A DNA stretch of 64,000 nt, taken from NCBI RefSeq assembly GCF_025153475.1, contig NZ_JANZXA010000006.1, positions 1-64,000 on the forward strand. Direction: 5' to 3'. The translations under genes were made by a program, and so were the position numbers. Of this stretch, positions 34,678-43,207 are shown one piece after another. The notes under the pieces are model-generated. The model was not told the DNA's origin, searched no databases, and saw only the letters and a list, made by a program, of their open reading frames with translations. How positions within the stretch are numbered: position 1 is the stretch's first letter; each line of letters opens with the position of its first letter. Source of the stretch: Novosphingobium mangrovisedimenti. GTDB lineage: Bacteria; Pseudomonadota; Alphaproteobacteria; Sphingomonadales; Sphingomonadaceae.

Positions 34678-35292
34678 ATGTCTGACGTTCAACAGGCGAT
34701 TGCGCAGATAGCGGATATACGCGCGCAACTGGCAGCGAGCACGCGCTTTCGCGGCTATGCGCCTGAAGCGGTGGGGATGATTGGCCTGCTTTCGTTGCTC
34801 GTTGTGGTCATGCAGATTGTCTGGCCGGGGCGTTTTGCCGCCAGCGACTGGCAGATCGCGATCACCTGGGGGCTGTTGCTGGCCGGAGGATGCGCTGCCA
34901 TCGCCATAGAGGCGATCGTGCACACGCTGCGCGAGAACGATGGAATGGCCAGCCCGATGTTGTTCTCGGCGATGCGTCTGGTCCTGCCAGCCTTCGCCGT
35001 CTCGGCCGCGGTCGGGGGCGCCGTGCTTACGTATGCGCCGCAGGTCACCTGGATCCTGCCGGGGTTCTGGCAGATGATGATCGGTTTCGTGGCGTTCGCG
35101 AGCTATTCCTCGTTGCCGCGCAACATCATCTGGCCGGCGGCATGGTGCCTGCTTTCGGGCGCGGTCGGCCTGTTCCTGGCCGGTCATCACGGCAGCCTGA
35201 CGCCGCTTATGGCCGGTGGGCCGATCGTCGTCGGTCACCTCGCGATCGCATGGGTTATTTCGGACAAGGAGCGTATCCCTCATGGCGGGTGA
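34678..35292 (+). CDS. Integral membrane protein paired with a winged-helix regulator
   Basis: 204 residues from ATG 34678, with AAAGTGGAGG upstream; the open frame is longer at the 5' end but that part has no codon bias. A short cytoplasmic start (SDVQQAIAQIADIRAQLAAS) is followed by five or six hydrophobic helices. I do not recognise a named family. It overlaps by 11 bases the following HTH gene; such membrane protein plus regulator pairs often form a self-regulated two-gene unit in which the membrane protein tempers the regulator. Confidence 0.65.
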   Translation: MSDVQQAIAQIADIRAQLAASTRFRGYAPEAVGMIGLLSLLVVVMQIVWPGRFAASDWQIAITWGLLLAGGCAAIAIEAIVHTLRENDGMASPMLFSAMRLVLPAFAVSAAVGGAVLTYAPQVTWILPGFWQMMIGFVAFASYSSLPRNIIWPAAWCLLSGAVGLFLAGHHGSLTPLMAGGPIVVGHLAIAWVISDKERIPHGG

Positions 35293-35650
35293 TTCCAGGG
35301 AAGAGGCACCGTTTGCCTTCAACGGCCTCGACAGGATTTTTCACGAACGGGCGCGCCTGGGTATCGTGACCTCGCTGGCGGGACAGCCCGAGGGCCTCGC
35401 CTTCGCGCAGCTCAAGCGGATGTGCGGCCTTACCGATGGCAATCTTAACCGGCACTTGGCCGTGCTCGAAGAGGCGGGCTTCATTTCGATTCACAAGGAC
35501 CTGACCAACCGCCGTCCGCTGACGACGTGCCGTGTCACGCCGCTGGGGCGCGAACGCTTCGTCGAATACCTCGGCGAACTCGAACAGGCGCTGAGGCAGG
35601 GGGCCCGGGCGGCAACCGGCAGCGTGACGCTCAGGCCACGAACGACCTGA
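35282..35650 (+). CDS. Winged-helix transcriptional regulator (HTH_27/MarR-like)
   Basis: 122 residues from ATG 35282. The fold is seen in RLGIVTSLAGQPEGLAFAQL, KRMCGLTDGNLNRHLAVLEE with the recognition helix, and the wing AGFISIHKDLTNRRPLTTCR. This is the compact 'transcriptional regulator' type (PF13601) that contains only a winged helix and a dimerisation helix. It is translationally coupled to the upstream membrane protein and probably represses that pair. Confidence 0.72.
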   Translation: MAGDSREEAPFAFNGLDRIFHERARLGIVTSLAGQPEGLAFAQLKRMCGLTDGNLNRHLAVLEEAGFISIHKDLTNRRPLTTCRVTPLGRERFVEYLGELEQALRQGARAATGSVTLRPRTT

Positions 35651-35681
35651 ACAGCACTGTTGGGGAGGGGGAACGAGCAAC

Positions 35682-36905
35682 ATGTCCGATACTGTCGATC
35701 TGGCTGCAAAAGTGCCGGCCCACGTTCCGCCGGAACTCGTATGGGACCACCGCTTCGATGCCTTTACCATGGAGGGCGGCGATCCCTTCCAGGCCATTTG
35801 CCGCCTTCACGACGGGCCGCCGGTAATATGGTCGACCGACGCCAGCTATGGCCGGCCTGGATGGGTGGTCACGCGATACGACTTCGTTTCCGAGGTCTTC
35901 ATGGACTACGAGCGCTTCGGCGCCGAACGCACCGGGATGATCGCGGACCTGGTAGGCGAGAACATACGCCTGAACCCGATCGAGATCGATCCGCCCGCGC
36001 ACCATGGCTACCGCCGCATTCTCAACCCGCACTTTACGCCCAAGGCGATCAAGGGCGTCGAGGCCGCCGTGCGGGCCGCCTGCGTCGATCTGATCTCCAG
36101 GTTCGAGAATGATGGCGGCTGCGAGTTCATCGGGAAGTTCGCCATTCCGTTTCCGTCGTACATCTTCCTCGACCTGATGGGGATGCCGCGCGAGAAGGTG
36201 GATGACTTCATCGGCTGGGAAGAAAAGCTGATGCGTGCGCCCGATCCGATGGAGCGCATGAAAGCGGCAAGGTCGGTCTACGAATACCTCAAGGCCCACA
36301 AGGAAAAGCAGAAGGTCTCGCCCAGCAACGACTTCCTGCGCGACATGGTCAACGGGCAGTACGAGGGACGTCCGCTGACGCACCTGGAACTGATGGGCAT
36401 GTTCTACGTGCTCTACGTAGGCGGTCTCGACACTGTCTATTCCACGCTGGGCTGGACGATGCGCCATCTCGCGACCCATCCGGAACTGCAGCAGCGGCTG
36501 CGCGAAAACCCGGAGCTGATCCCGAATGCCGTCGAGGAATTCTGCCGGGCCTTCTCGGTCGTGGTCACGCACCGCGAAGTGGCGAAGGATTGCACGTTTC
36601 ACGGTATCGAGATGAAGAAGGGCGAGGAAGTGAATCTGCCGCTCTCGCTGGCGGATCGTGATCCGTCCGTCTTCGCCAATCCGCACGAGGTCGATATCGA
36701 GCGCAAGTCCCGGCACATCGCGTTCGGCACGGGGACCCACAATTGCCTGGGCATCCACCTTGCCAAGCGCGAATTGCGCATGGTGGTCGAGGAGTTCCTC
36801 TCGCGCTTTCGCGACATCCGCATTCGTGACGGCGAAACCTATCGCTATCACACCGGACGAACGTTCGGCATCGACTATCTTCCGCTTGCTCTGACCCCGG
36901 CATAA
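35682..36905 (+). CDS. Cytochrome P450, CYP101 (P450cam)-like
   Basis: 407 residues. I-helix YVGGLDTVYSTL contains the GGLDTV of P450cam exactly, the K-helix has EEFCRAF (E-x-x-R) and the haem loop is AFGTGTHNCLGIHLAKRE with ligand Cys355. The surrounding pattern (PELIPNAVEEFCRAFSVVV; GVEMKKGEE-type strand as GIEMKKGEEVNL) follows P450cam along its length. CYP101 enzymes hydroxylate camphor, ionones and other cyclic terpenoids, taking electrons from a 2Fe-2S ferredoxin; no ferredoxin or reductase gene is nearby, so these must be encoded elsewhere. It leads a group with an SDR and an epoxide hydrolase-like gene. Confidence 0.88.
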   Translation: MSDTVDLAAKVPAHVPPELVWDHRFDAFTMEGGDPFQAICRLHDGPPVIWSTDASYGRPGWVVTRYDFVSEVFMDYERFGAERTGMIADLVGENIRLNPIEIDPPAHHGYRRILNPHFTPKAIKGVEAAVRAACVDLISRFENDGGCEFIGKFAIPFPSYIFLDLMGMPREKVDDFIGWEEKLMRAPDPMERMKAARSVYEYLKAHKEKQKVSPSNDFLRDMVNGQYEGRPLTHLELMGMFYVLYVGGLDTVYSTLGWTMRHLATHPELQQRLRENPELIPNAVEEFCRAFSVVVTHREVAKDCTFHGIEMKKGEEVNLPLSLADRDPSVFANPHEVDIERKSRHIAFGTGTHNCLGIHLAKRELRMVVEEFLSRFRDIRIRDGETYRYHTGRTFGIDYLPLALTPA

Positions 36906-36923
36906 AGCGCAGGAGCACCAGGC

Positions 36924-37682
36924 ATGACCGAGCGTTTTCGCCTGGACGGTCGCGTTGCGATCGTAACCGGGGCTGCGGCGGGTATCGGCAGGGTAGCGGC
37001 CCGTGCGCTGGCCGAGGCCGGAGCAGCCGTCGCCATGGCCGACAGGGACGGTGAAGCCTTGCAGCAGGCCGCCGCCGACTTGCGGGCATCCGGCGCGAGC
37101 ATTCTTGCCGTGGAAGGAGACATTGCCAGCGCAAGCGGACCGGAAGAGCTTGTCGAGGCGACCGTGGGTGCGTTCGGTCGCCTCGACATTCTGGTCAACA
37201 ATGCCGGCATCTATCCGCATGGGCCGCGCCTGCCCGAGGTCGACTGGGAGATCATCGAGCGGACCTATGCGGTCGACCTGATGGCGCCGCTGCGCTGCAT
37301 TTCCGAGGCGGCGCGACGGATGACGCCGGGCAGCGCGATCGTCAATGTCTCATCGATGGAATCGTTGCGGCCCAGCGGACCGGGCAATGCCCACTACAGT
37401 TCCGCCAAGGCCGCACTCAACGCGGTGACGCGCGCCGCCGCGGTCGATCTCGGCCCGCTGGGCGTACGGGTCAATGCCGTGCTTCCGGGTTTGATCCATA
37501 CCGAGGGTACGAGCCACGTGCCCGAGGCGTTCCTGCAGCACGTGGCGGGACGCACGCCATGCGGGAGGATCGGCGAGCCGGACGACATCGCCTCGGCCAT
37601 CGTGTTCCTGGCCTCGCCGGCGGCGACCTATGTCAACGGGCAGTGCCTCGTCGTCGATGGCGGGATCACTATCGCAGGTTAG
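36924..37682 (+). CDS. SDR-family alcohol dehydrogenase
   Basis: 252 residues, 18 bp after the P450 gene. Classical SDR motifs: VAIVTGAAAGIGRVAARAL, DILVNNAGIYPHG, NVSSMESLRP with the catalytic Ser, YSSAKAALNAV with Tyr and Lys, and the C-terminal YVNGQCLVVDGG. Position directly after a CYP101-like gene suggests that it oxidises the hydroxyl group placed by the P450 to a ketone, as 6-endo-hydroxycamphor dehydrogenase does. Cofactor (ADRD after strand 2) points to NAD. Confidence 0.83.
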   Translation: MTERFRLDGRVAIVTGAAAGIGRVAARALAEAGAAVAMADRDGEALQQAAADLRASGASILAVEGDIASASGPEELVEATVGAFGRLDILVNNAGIYPHGPRLPEVDWEIIERTYAVDLMAPLRCISEAARRMTPGSAIVNVSSMESLRPSGPGNAHYSSAKAALNAVTRAAAVDLGPLGVRVNAVLPGLIHTEGTSHVPEAFLQHVAGRTPCGRIGEPDDIASAIVFLASPAATYVNGQCLVVDGGITIAG

Positions 37683-37758
37683 CGGCACGCCGCGCGGGCC
37701 TGCGCGCAAGCCATCACAGGACCGGCCGCGTCCCGGATGGAAAGGGAGAGGAAAGGCA

Positions 37759-38130
37759 ATGGACAACGAACAGATCGTGCGGGATTTCGTGAAGATGTGG
37801 GCGGTGCGCGATGCCGCCGGCATGGTCGCCTGTTTTGCGGAAGACGGCGTCTACGACAACGTACCCGAAAAGGCGCCGATGGTCGGGCGGCAGGCGATCC
37901 GAGCCTGGCTCGACAAGTGCTTCGAGCATCTGACCCGCGTTGACGTCGATGTCCTGAACATCGCGCTGAACGGCGAATGGGTTCTGTGCGAAAGGCTGGA
38001 TGATCACATCATCGGAGACAAGCACATGCCGCTGCCGGTGATGAATGCAACCCGGGTCGTCGATGGCAAGATCGTGATGTTCCGCGACTACTATGACCGC
38101 AAGACGGTGGCCGAACTCGGAATGGGATGA
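37759..38130 (+). CDS. Limonene-1,2-epoxide hydrolase-like protein
   Basis: 123 residues from ATG 37759 (GGAGAGG upstream). It has the NTF2-like fold and keeps the active-site set of limonene-1,2-epoxide hydrolase as I recall it: Tyr32 and Asn34 in VYDNVP, the Arg79-x-Asp81 pair in CERLDD, and Asp110 in FRDYYD. LEH enzymes open terpenoid epoxides in one step with water. A general SnoaL-type function remains possible, since the family is broad. It completes the P450-SDR transcript. Confidence 0.7.
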   Translation: MDNEQIVRDFVKMWAVRDAAGMVACFAEDGVYDNVPEKAPMVGRQAIRAWLDKCFEHLTRVDVDVLNIALNGEWVLCERLDDHIIGDKHMPLPVMNATRVVDGKIVMFRDYYDRKTVAELGMG

Positions 38131-38180
38131 CTCCAGCCGGTCGCCGATGCGGGACTGTCCGTATCGACGTTTCCGGCCTG

Positions 38181-39128
38181 CTACCCCCGCGACAGCACGA
38201 TCTCGTGTTCCTGACGCGCGGCTAGCGGGATGTCGAAGCCGTTGGCGGTATCGCAGATCTCGTCCCAGTGCGCTGCGATGTCTTCCACGCTGGGCGGGGC
38301 CTGACGCTGTGCCTGCCAGCCCGGCGTCGCGCCGATGAACACGCGCGCTGCTCTGCCGAGGCATTGCGAGAACAGTCCGTGCGTGGCCGTGCACGCCTCG
38401 CTCGCCAGATAGATGGCCAGAGGGGTGTTGAATTCGGGATTCATCGAATTGCCGCAGGCATCGGGCATGGGCTCGTCGATGCCTTCGAGCTTGCCGGCCC
38501 AGTCCGCCGCGGCCTGCATGGCCATGCGGCTGATGGCATGGGGCATCAGCGCATTGCACAGGATGCCGTGGCTTTCGCCTTCCAGCGCGGCGACGTTCAT
38601 CAGGCCCGCGATGCCGGCCTTGGCGGCGCCATATCCGCCGACCATGGGATTTCCGAAAATTCCTGCGCTCGATGCGGTATAGACGATCCGCCCGTAGCCT
38701 TGGGCCTTCATGTGCGGCCATACGGCACGCGTCAGCTTGAAACTGCCGGTCAGGTGCGTCGCGATAACCGCGTCCCAATCTTCGTCGCTGGTGTTTTCGA
38801 GAGTCGCGTTGCGCATGATCCCCGCATTGTTGACGAGCACGTCGACTTTGCCGAATTCGGCGATGGCCTGCGCGACGATCGCTTCACATCCTTGCGTCGA
38901 TGCAACCGAATCGTGGTTCGCCGCCGCCGTGCCTCCGGCCTTGCGGATTTCCTCCACGACTGTCTCTGCCATCGAAGCCGAGCCGCCGCGCCCGGCCACG
39001 TCGCCCCCCAGATCGTTGACCAGAACCTTGCCGCCGCGCAGGGCGATTTCGAGGGCATGGGCTCGGCCAAGGCCGCCGCCGGCACCCGTCACAATGCCCA
39101 CGCGGCCGTCGAATGAAATCCTCCTCAT
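38181..39128 (-). CDS. SDR oxidoreductase, (3R)-hydroxyacyl-CoA dehydrogenase-like
   Basis: 315 residues from ATG 39128, with GGAGAGG in front; the open frame upstream is not coding. GIVTGAGGGLGRAHALEI, VNDLGGDVAG, VLVNNAGIMRN, TASSAGIFGN and YGAAKAGIAG give cofactor site and Ser-Tyr-Lys. The VNDLGG segment and long C-terminus class it with MFE-2-type dehydrogenases of fatty-acyl or terpenoid-acyl-CoA beta-oxidation. It follows the LLM pseudogene on the minus strand and converges with the epoxide hydrolase-like gene. Confidence 0.8.
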   Translation of the reverse strand: MRRISFDGRVGIVTGAGGGLGRAHALEIALRGGKVLVNDLGGDVAGRGGSASMAETVVEEIRKAGGTAAANHDSVASTQGCEAIVAQAIAEFGKVDVLVNNAGIMRNATLENTSDEDWDAVIATHLTGSFKLTRAVWPHMKAQGYGRIVYTASSAGIFGNPMVGGYGAAKAGIAGLMNVAALEGESHGILCNALMPHAISRMAMQAAADWAGKLEGIDEPMPDACGNSMNPEFNTPLAIYLASEACTATHGLFSQCLGRAARVFIGATPGWQAQRQAPPSVEDIAAHWDEICDTANGFDIPLAARQEHEIVLSRG

Positions 39129-39219
39129 CTGTCCTCTCCACGATCGATCCGGACTGGCCGGAAACCTTTTCTGGAAGCCTGTTCTTCGGTTGGTCCGCTT
39201 TCGCAAGCGGCGCGCTATG

Positions 39220-39949
39220 TCAGCCTGCCGCGCGGATTTGGGGCAGCACCTCGGACGCGAAGAGTTCGAGCATTTCCCAGCCGAGCTTCGGTGGTAGGCC
39301 GGAGATCAGCGGCGTCAGCGAGATGTCGGTCTTGCTGGCGAAGGCCACGGCATCCTACGGCGTCATCACGTTGATGATGCCCGCATTGCGGATCGCATCG
39401 ACGGTGTCGAGACCGTAGAAGGGCGAGGTCGTGGTGTCGACGTCGCTGGCCCATGAGGCATAGCTGCGCACCAGATGGAGAATGTGGGGGCCGATCTGCT
39501 CCCATGTCGCATCGGGATCGAGGGCGACATGATCGGCCGGGTGGGTCGACATGATCGGCCCCGGCGCGTGGCCGGCCTTGGCGCATTCTTCCTTGTAGAG
39601 CGCGATGAGCTTCTGGCTTTCGGGCATCATCTCGGGCTGGAGCACCCAGAACCCGAATCCATGCTTCGCAGCGCGCCGCGCGGCCGCCGGAACCCCGCCG
39701 CCGACAAGCAGGCGTGGGGGCCGGTTGACGGTAAGCGGGCGGACGAAGACTTCACGCTCTCTGTACATGAAGCGCTTGCCGGAAAGCGCCCGGGCAATAA
39801 CCTCGAGCCCTTCGTCCATCAGCCGCGCCCGGTCCTTCAGGGACTTGCCGAACATGGCGAACTCGGCCTCGACGTAGCCGGGCACGAGCGTGGTGTAGAG
39901 GCGCCCGCCCGAGATGATGTCGGCCACGGCGATGGTCTCGGCCAGGCGA
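39220..39949 (-). pseudogene. LLM-class flavin oxidoreductase pseudogene (5' deletion and nonsense codon)
   Basis: The minus-strand frame begins at the stop of the hydrolase gene (39950) with RLAETIAVADIISGGRLYT, which in intact LLM enzymes lies about 90-100 residues from the start. The first ATG is 39927. It goes on through PRLLVGGGVPAAARRAAKHG to INVMTP and then hits TAG at 39355-39357. The same frame continues past it with DAVAFASKTDISLTPLISGL and GWEMLELFASEVLPQIRAAG to a normal stop at 39220, so a single GAG-to-TAG change is likely. The lost N-terminus and the nonsense codon each should inactivate it. Confidence 0.82.
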
Positions 39950-40717
39950 TCAGCCCTTGTCGGTCACCAGCGTTGCCAGAGCCTCGTGCGCCAGTCCGCT
40001 CGCCAGTTCGTCCGCCATCCTGCGCCGCAGTTCGCGTGTCAGGAGCGAGCGGGTGTAGCGCAGCGCCGCCGTCGGCATGGCGGCCATGCTTTGGGCGAGG
40101 GCGCGGGCGCGCGGGAGAAGCTCTGCCGGGGGCAGGACTTCGCCGACCACGCCGAGCCGGTTTGCCTCGGATGCTCCGATCCGTTCCCCGGTCAGCAGGA
40201 AGTAGCGCCCCCGGTTGGGGCCCAGCAGCATCGGCCAGATCACATGGACGCCGTCTCCGGGCACCGTGCCGTTGGGAAAGTGCGCCAGATCGGCGAACTC
40301 GGCATGCTCGGCGGCAAGCACGATGTCGCACATCACGGGGATTTCGGCATGGATGAGGGCAGGGCCGTTGACGGCGGCAATCATCGGCATCGGAATGGCG
40401 AGAAGGTTCTGCAGCAGGGCGTTGCCTTCGTCGTAGATGCGCGGCCACATCGAGGCCATGTCCGGCTCCGGGAAGGACAGCGACGGATCGAAGCCGTCGA
40501 TGAAGCTCTCGCCCGTGCCGGTCAGCACGATCACCTTGTTTTCCGGATCGCGCGCCACGTCCAGAAAGGCATCGCCCAGTTCGCCGTGCAGCGAATCCGG
40601 CGAGGAGCCCCATTTTGCAGGGCCACCGCGCGTATGGAGCGTCATTTCGAGGACGCCGCCCTCGCGGGTCATGGCGATGCCCTGATACTTCTCCGCATAG
40701 TCCGAAAGGCGCGTCAT
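39950..40717 (-). CDS. 6-oxocamphor hydrolase-like beta-diketone hydrolase (crotonase fold)
   Basis: 255 residues from ATG 40717 (ATGA overlap with the CoA-transferase). It resembles 6-oxocamphor hydrolase of Rhodococcus from end to end: GGVLEMTLHTRG, DPENKVIVLTGTG, IPVMCDIVLAAE, NGTVPGDGVHVIWP, GPNRGRYFLLTGE and SGLAHEAL. The residues known to act in that enzyme are all present one position later: His123, His146, Asp155 and Glu245, plus His44. The enzyme splits a C-C bond of a cyclic 1,3-diketone by a retro-Claisen reaction and needs no CoA. Together with the CYP101-like P450 and SDR opposite, this points to ring opening of a camphor-like bicyclic ketone. The comparison is from memory, not an alignment. 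Confidence 0.82.
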   Translation of the reverse strand: MTRLSDYAEKYQGIAMTREGGVLEMTLHTRGGPAKWGSSPDSLHGELGDAFLDVARDPENKVIVLTGTGESFIDGFDPSLSFPEPDMASMWPRIYDEGNALLQNLLAIPMPMIAAVNGPALIHAEIPVMCDIVLAAEHAEFADLAHFPNGTVPGDGVHVIWPMLLGPNRGRYFLLTGERIGASEANRLGVVGEVLPPAELLPRARALAQSMAAMPTAALRYTRSLLTRELRRRMADELASGLAHEALATLVTDKG

Positions 40718-41937
40718 GCGATCGCGCCCTTGGATTTCAGGCTTTCGATCTCGTCCCATTCGAGGCCGAGTTCCATCAGGAACGTCTCGGTATGCTCGGA
40801 GGCCTGCGGAGCACGGGTGGTCTCTACCGGGGCATGGTCGAACTGCACGGGATTGCGGATCAGCCGGATCGGCTCGCCGCCCGAACCTTCCACTTCGAAG
40901 ATCGTGTCGTTGGCCAGAGTTTGATCGTCGGTGACGACGTCCTTCTGGCTCTGGGCCGGGGCCCATTGGCCCTTCAGTGTCTTGAGGTGCTGGCGCCAAT
41001 AAGCAAAGGGCTGGCTGGCGATCGCGTCTCTTACCAGGGCACCGGCAGCCTCCCAGTTGGCGAGCAGGTCCTTCACTTCGGCAAACCGGGGATCATCGGC
41101 GTATTCCGCCAGCCCAAGATGTTCGAAGGTGTCGCGGATATAGGGCCCCGGCGTGATCATGGTCAGGTTGATCGTCCCGCCGTCCGAAGTGCGGAAATTG
41201 CCCATGAAGGGGTTGCCCGGCGTCGCGCCCGAACCGGGGTAGGGAGAGCGGATCTGGGCGCCGGTTTCCATCGTCAGGCACAAGCTGGAGGCCATGGCCC
41301 ATGCGGCCGTGCTCATCAGCGAAACGTCGACTTCGCTCGCCTTGCCGGTGCGTTCGCGGTGCAGCAGGGCCGCCGTAATGCCGCCGGCGATGTTCATTCC
41401 TCCGATGGTATCGCCGAAAGCCGGAATGCCCTGCGACATCACGCCGGGCAGTTCCTCGGGCGTGAGGGCAAAACCGATGCCGCCCCGGTTCCAGAACGCG
41501 GTGCTGTCGAACCCGCCGAGCCGGCGTTCGGGCCCCTTGTCGCCGAAGGCGCTGCCGCGTGCGTAGATGATGTTCGGATTGATCGCGCGGATATGCTCCA
41601 CGTCGATCTGCAGCTTCTGGCGCACGTCGGGCAGGTAGTTGGTCAGGAACACGTCGGCGGTGCGCGCGATGCGATAGATCAACTCGCGCCCTTCTTCGCT
41701 CGACACGTCGATGCCGACGCTGCGCTTGCCCCGGTTGGGGTGCTCCATCACCGTATTGCGATCGGGCGTGACGGGCACGCTCCCCACGCGCAGGAATCCG
41801 CGCTGGGCATCGCCGCGCACGGGATGCTCCACCTTGATCACGTCTGCGCCCCAGTCCGCCAGTACGGCGCCAGCCGCCGGAACGAAGGTATATTGCGCCA
41901 CTTCGAGGACGCGAATGCCCTTCATCACCCGTGTCAT
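40714..41937 (-). CDS. Class III CoA-transferase (CaiB/BaiF family)
   Basis: 407 residues from ATG 41937 with GGGAG 9 bases before. Family pattern: MKGIRVLEVAQYTFVPAAGA, LADWGADVIKVEHPVRGDAQ, LTNYLPDVRQKLQID, IYARGSAFGDKGPE and DTIGGMNIAGGITAALLHRE with the active-site Asp in the expected GFDSTAF region. These enzymes move CoA between carboxylic acids. In this operon the natural partner is the acid produced by the diketone hydrolase that follows. The gene is divergent from a LysR regulator. Confidence 0.85.
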   Translation of the reverse strand: MTRVMKGIRVLEVAQYTFVPAAGAVLADWGADVIKVEHPVRGDAQRGFLRVGSVPVTPDRNTVMEHPNRGKRSVGIDVSSEEGRELIYRIARTADVFLTNYLPDVRQKLQIDVEHIRAINPNIIYARGSAFGDKGPERRLGGFDSTAFWNRGGIGFALTPEELPGVMSQGIPAFGDTIGGMNIAGGITAALLHRERTGKASEVDVSLMSTAAWAMASSLCLTMETGAQIRSPYPGSGATPGNPFMGNFRTSDGGTINLTMITPGPYIRDTFEHLGLAEYADDPRFAEVKDLLANWEAAGALVRDAIASQPFAYWRQHLKTLKGQWAPAQSQKDVVTDDQTLANDTIFEVEGSGGEPIRLIRNPVQFDHAPVETTRAPQASEHTETFLMELGLEWDEIESLKSKGAIA

Positions 41938-42084
41938 CCTGATCTCCCGTTCTTGTTCGTATCGCACGAAGGCCGCCCGAACCGGGGGCATGTGTGGATT
42001 CTGTCCTAGTGGGGGGATGCAGGCATCGACAATGTCAAAAATGTCCATCACATATACGCTTATTCTATAGGGGTGAGGAAGACG
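41938..42084. promoter_or_regulatory. Divergent CoA-transferase / lysR control region
   Basis: 147 bases between two divergent starts, the classic place for LysR binding. The stretch 42042-42070 is AT-rich and holds TATACGCTTATTCTATA-like partial symmetry, but no unambiguous T-N11-A box can be fixed by eye. Confidence 0.5.
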
Positions 42085-43023
42085 ATGGACATCCGGCGTT
42101 TGCGCTATTTCCTGCAGGTGGCCGAGTTCGGCTCGCTCAACGCCACGGCCGAGCAGGTGAATCTCAGCCAGCCCTCGCTGAGCCGGCAGATCCGGCTGCT
42201 GGAAGAGGAACTGGGCGTCTCGCTGTTTACCCGCCGCCGCGACGGCATGGTGCTCAGCCGTGACGGCCTGGAACTGCGCACGCGCATTCTGGGGCCGCTG
42301 CGCCAGCTCGAAATGGCGCTGGACGAGATCAAGTCGCACTCCAGCCAGATCGGGGGCAGTGTCGTGTTCGGCATGCCGTCGAGCGCCATCGATGCCCTGG
42401 CCAGTCCGCTGGCGCGGCGCGCGAGCGCCTTTCCCAACATGGCGGTGCACATCGTCGAGGGATCGGCCGGGCAGATGCTCAAGTCGCTGGAGCGCGGCGA
42501 GATCGATATCGCCCTGCTCAACGCGCCGCCGACCGACACCAAATGGCGCTGCGAGATCGAGGATCTGTTCGTCGAGGAACTGGTTCTGGCCGGTTCGGCC
42601 GACGCGGGCCTTTCCATCGACAATCCGGTGAGCGTGGAGGATCTGGCGCAGCTTCCCCTGGTGCTACCGAGCCCGCCCAACCATCCGCCGCCGATCCGCG
42701 CGCTCGTCGAAATCCTGTCGGGTTTGACGGATGGCAAGTGTAACTTCCCGGCCTATGCGGATTCCTTTCAGCTTACGAAATCCTATGTCGAGGCGGGGAT
42801 CGGCTATTCGGTCTTTCCCCATTCGGCCGTTTCGCACGAGGCGGAACGCGGTGCGCTGACTTATGCGCCGATCTCAGGCCATCGCCTGTCCCGCCATATG
42901 GTTCTGGGCACCTATCCCGGCGGACAATATCCGCGGGCGCTGGAGCGGGTGAAGGAGATGATCAAGGCCGAGATCGTCGAACTGGCCGAGAGAAACCCGT
43001 CGCACGTGCAGCTTCTTTTCTGA
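42085..43023 (+). CDS. LysR-family transcriptional regulator
   Basis: 312 residues from ATG 42085 (GAGGAAG before it). HTH: RYFLQVAEFGSLNATAEQV and SLSRQIRLLEEELGVSLFTR; effector domain: GSVVFGMPSSAIDALASPL and TKSYVEAGIGYSVFPHSAV. Divergent from the CoA-transferase/diketone-hydrolase operon, it is the likely activator of that operon in response to a pathway acid or ketone. Confidence 0.85.
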   Translation: MDIRRLRYFLQVAEFGSLNATAEQVNLSQPSLSRQIRLLEEELGVSLFTRRRDGMVLSRDGLELRTRILGPLRQLEMALDEIKSHSSQIGGSVVFGMPSSAIDALASPLARRASAFPNMAVHIVEGSAGQMLKSLERGEIDIALLNAPPTDTKWRCEIEDLFVEELVLAGSADAGLSIDNPVSVEDLAQLPLVLPSPPNHPPPIRALVEILSGLTDGKCNFPAYADSFQLTKSYVEAGIGYSVFPHSAVSHEAERGALTYAPISGHRLSRHMVLGTYPGGQYPRALERVKEMIKAEIVELAERNPSHVQLLF

Positions 43024-43207
43024 GCGCTTCCTGCCCGGCGCTGAATATGCGCAGCCAAGCCGTTAGCGGGCCATCATATTCGTTTCCTCTATAGCATTTT
43101 CTCCTATTTGCATTGGCTCTCCGCCTGCCTGCGCGTTAGCCAGAATGGGTGCCGGGCGCCGGCCAGGCTGGAAGTGCCCGTCTGCTATTGGAGAGAGGAG
43201 CAAAAAC

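Noticed and set aside
35631..37220. 529-codon minus-strand open frame
   Set aside because: Antisense of the P450 and SDR genes, which have full sets of family motifs.
40615..42009. 464-codon plus-strand open frame
   Set aside because: Antisense of the CoA-transferase and hydrolase genes.
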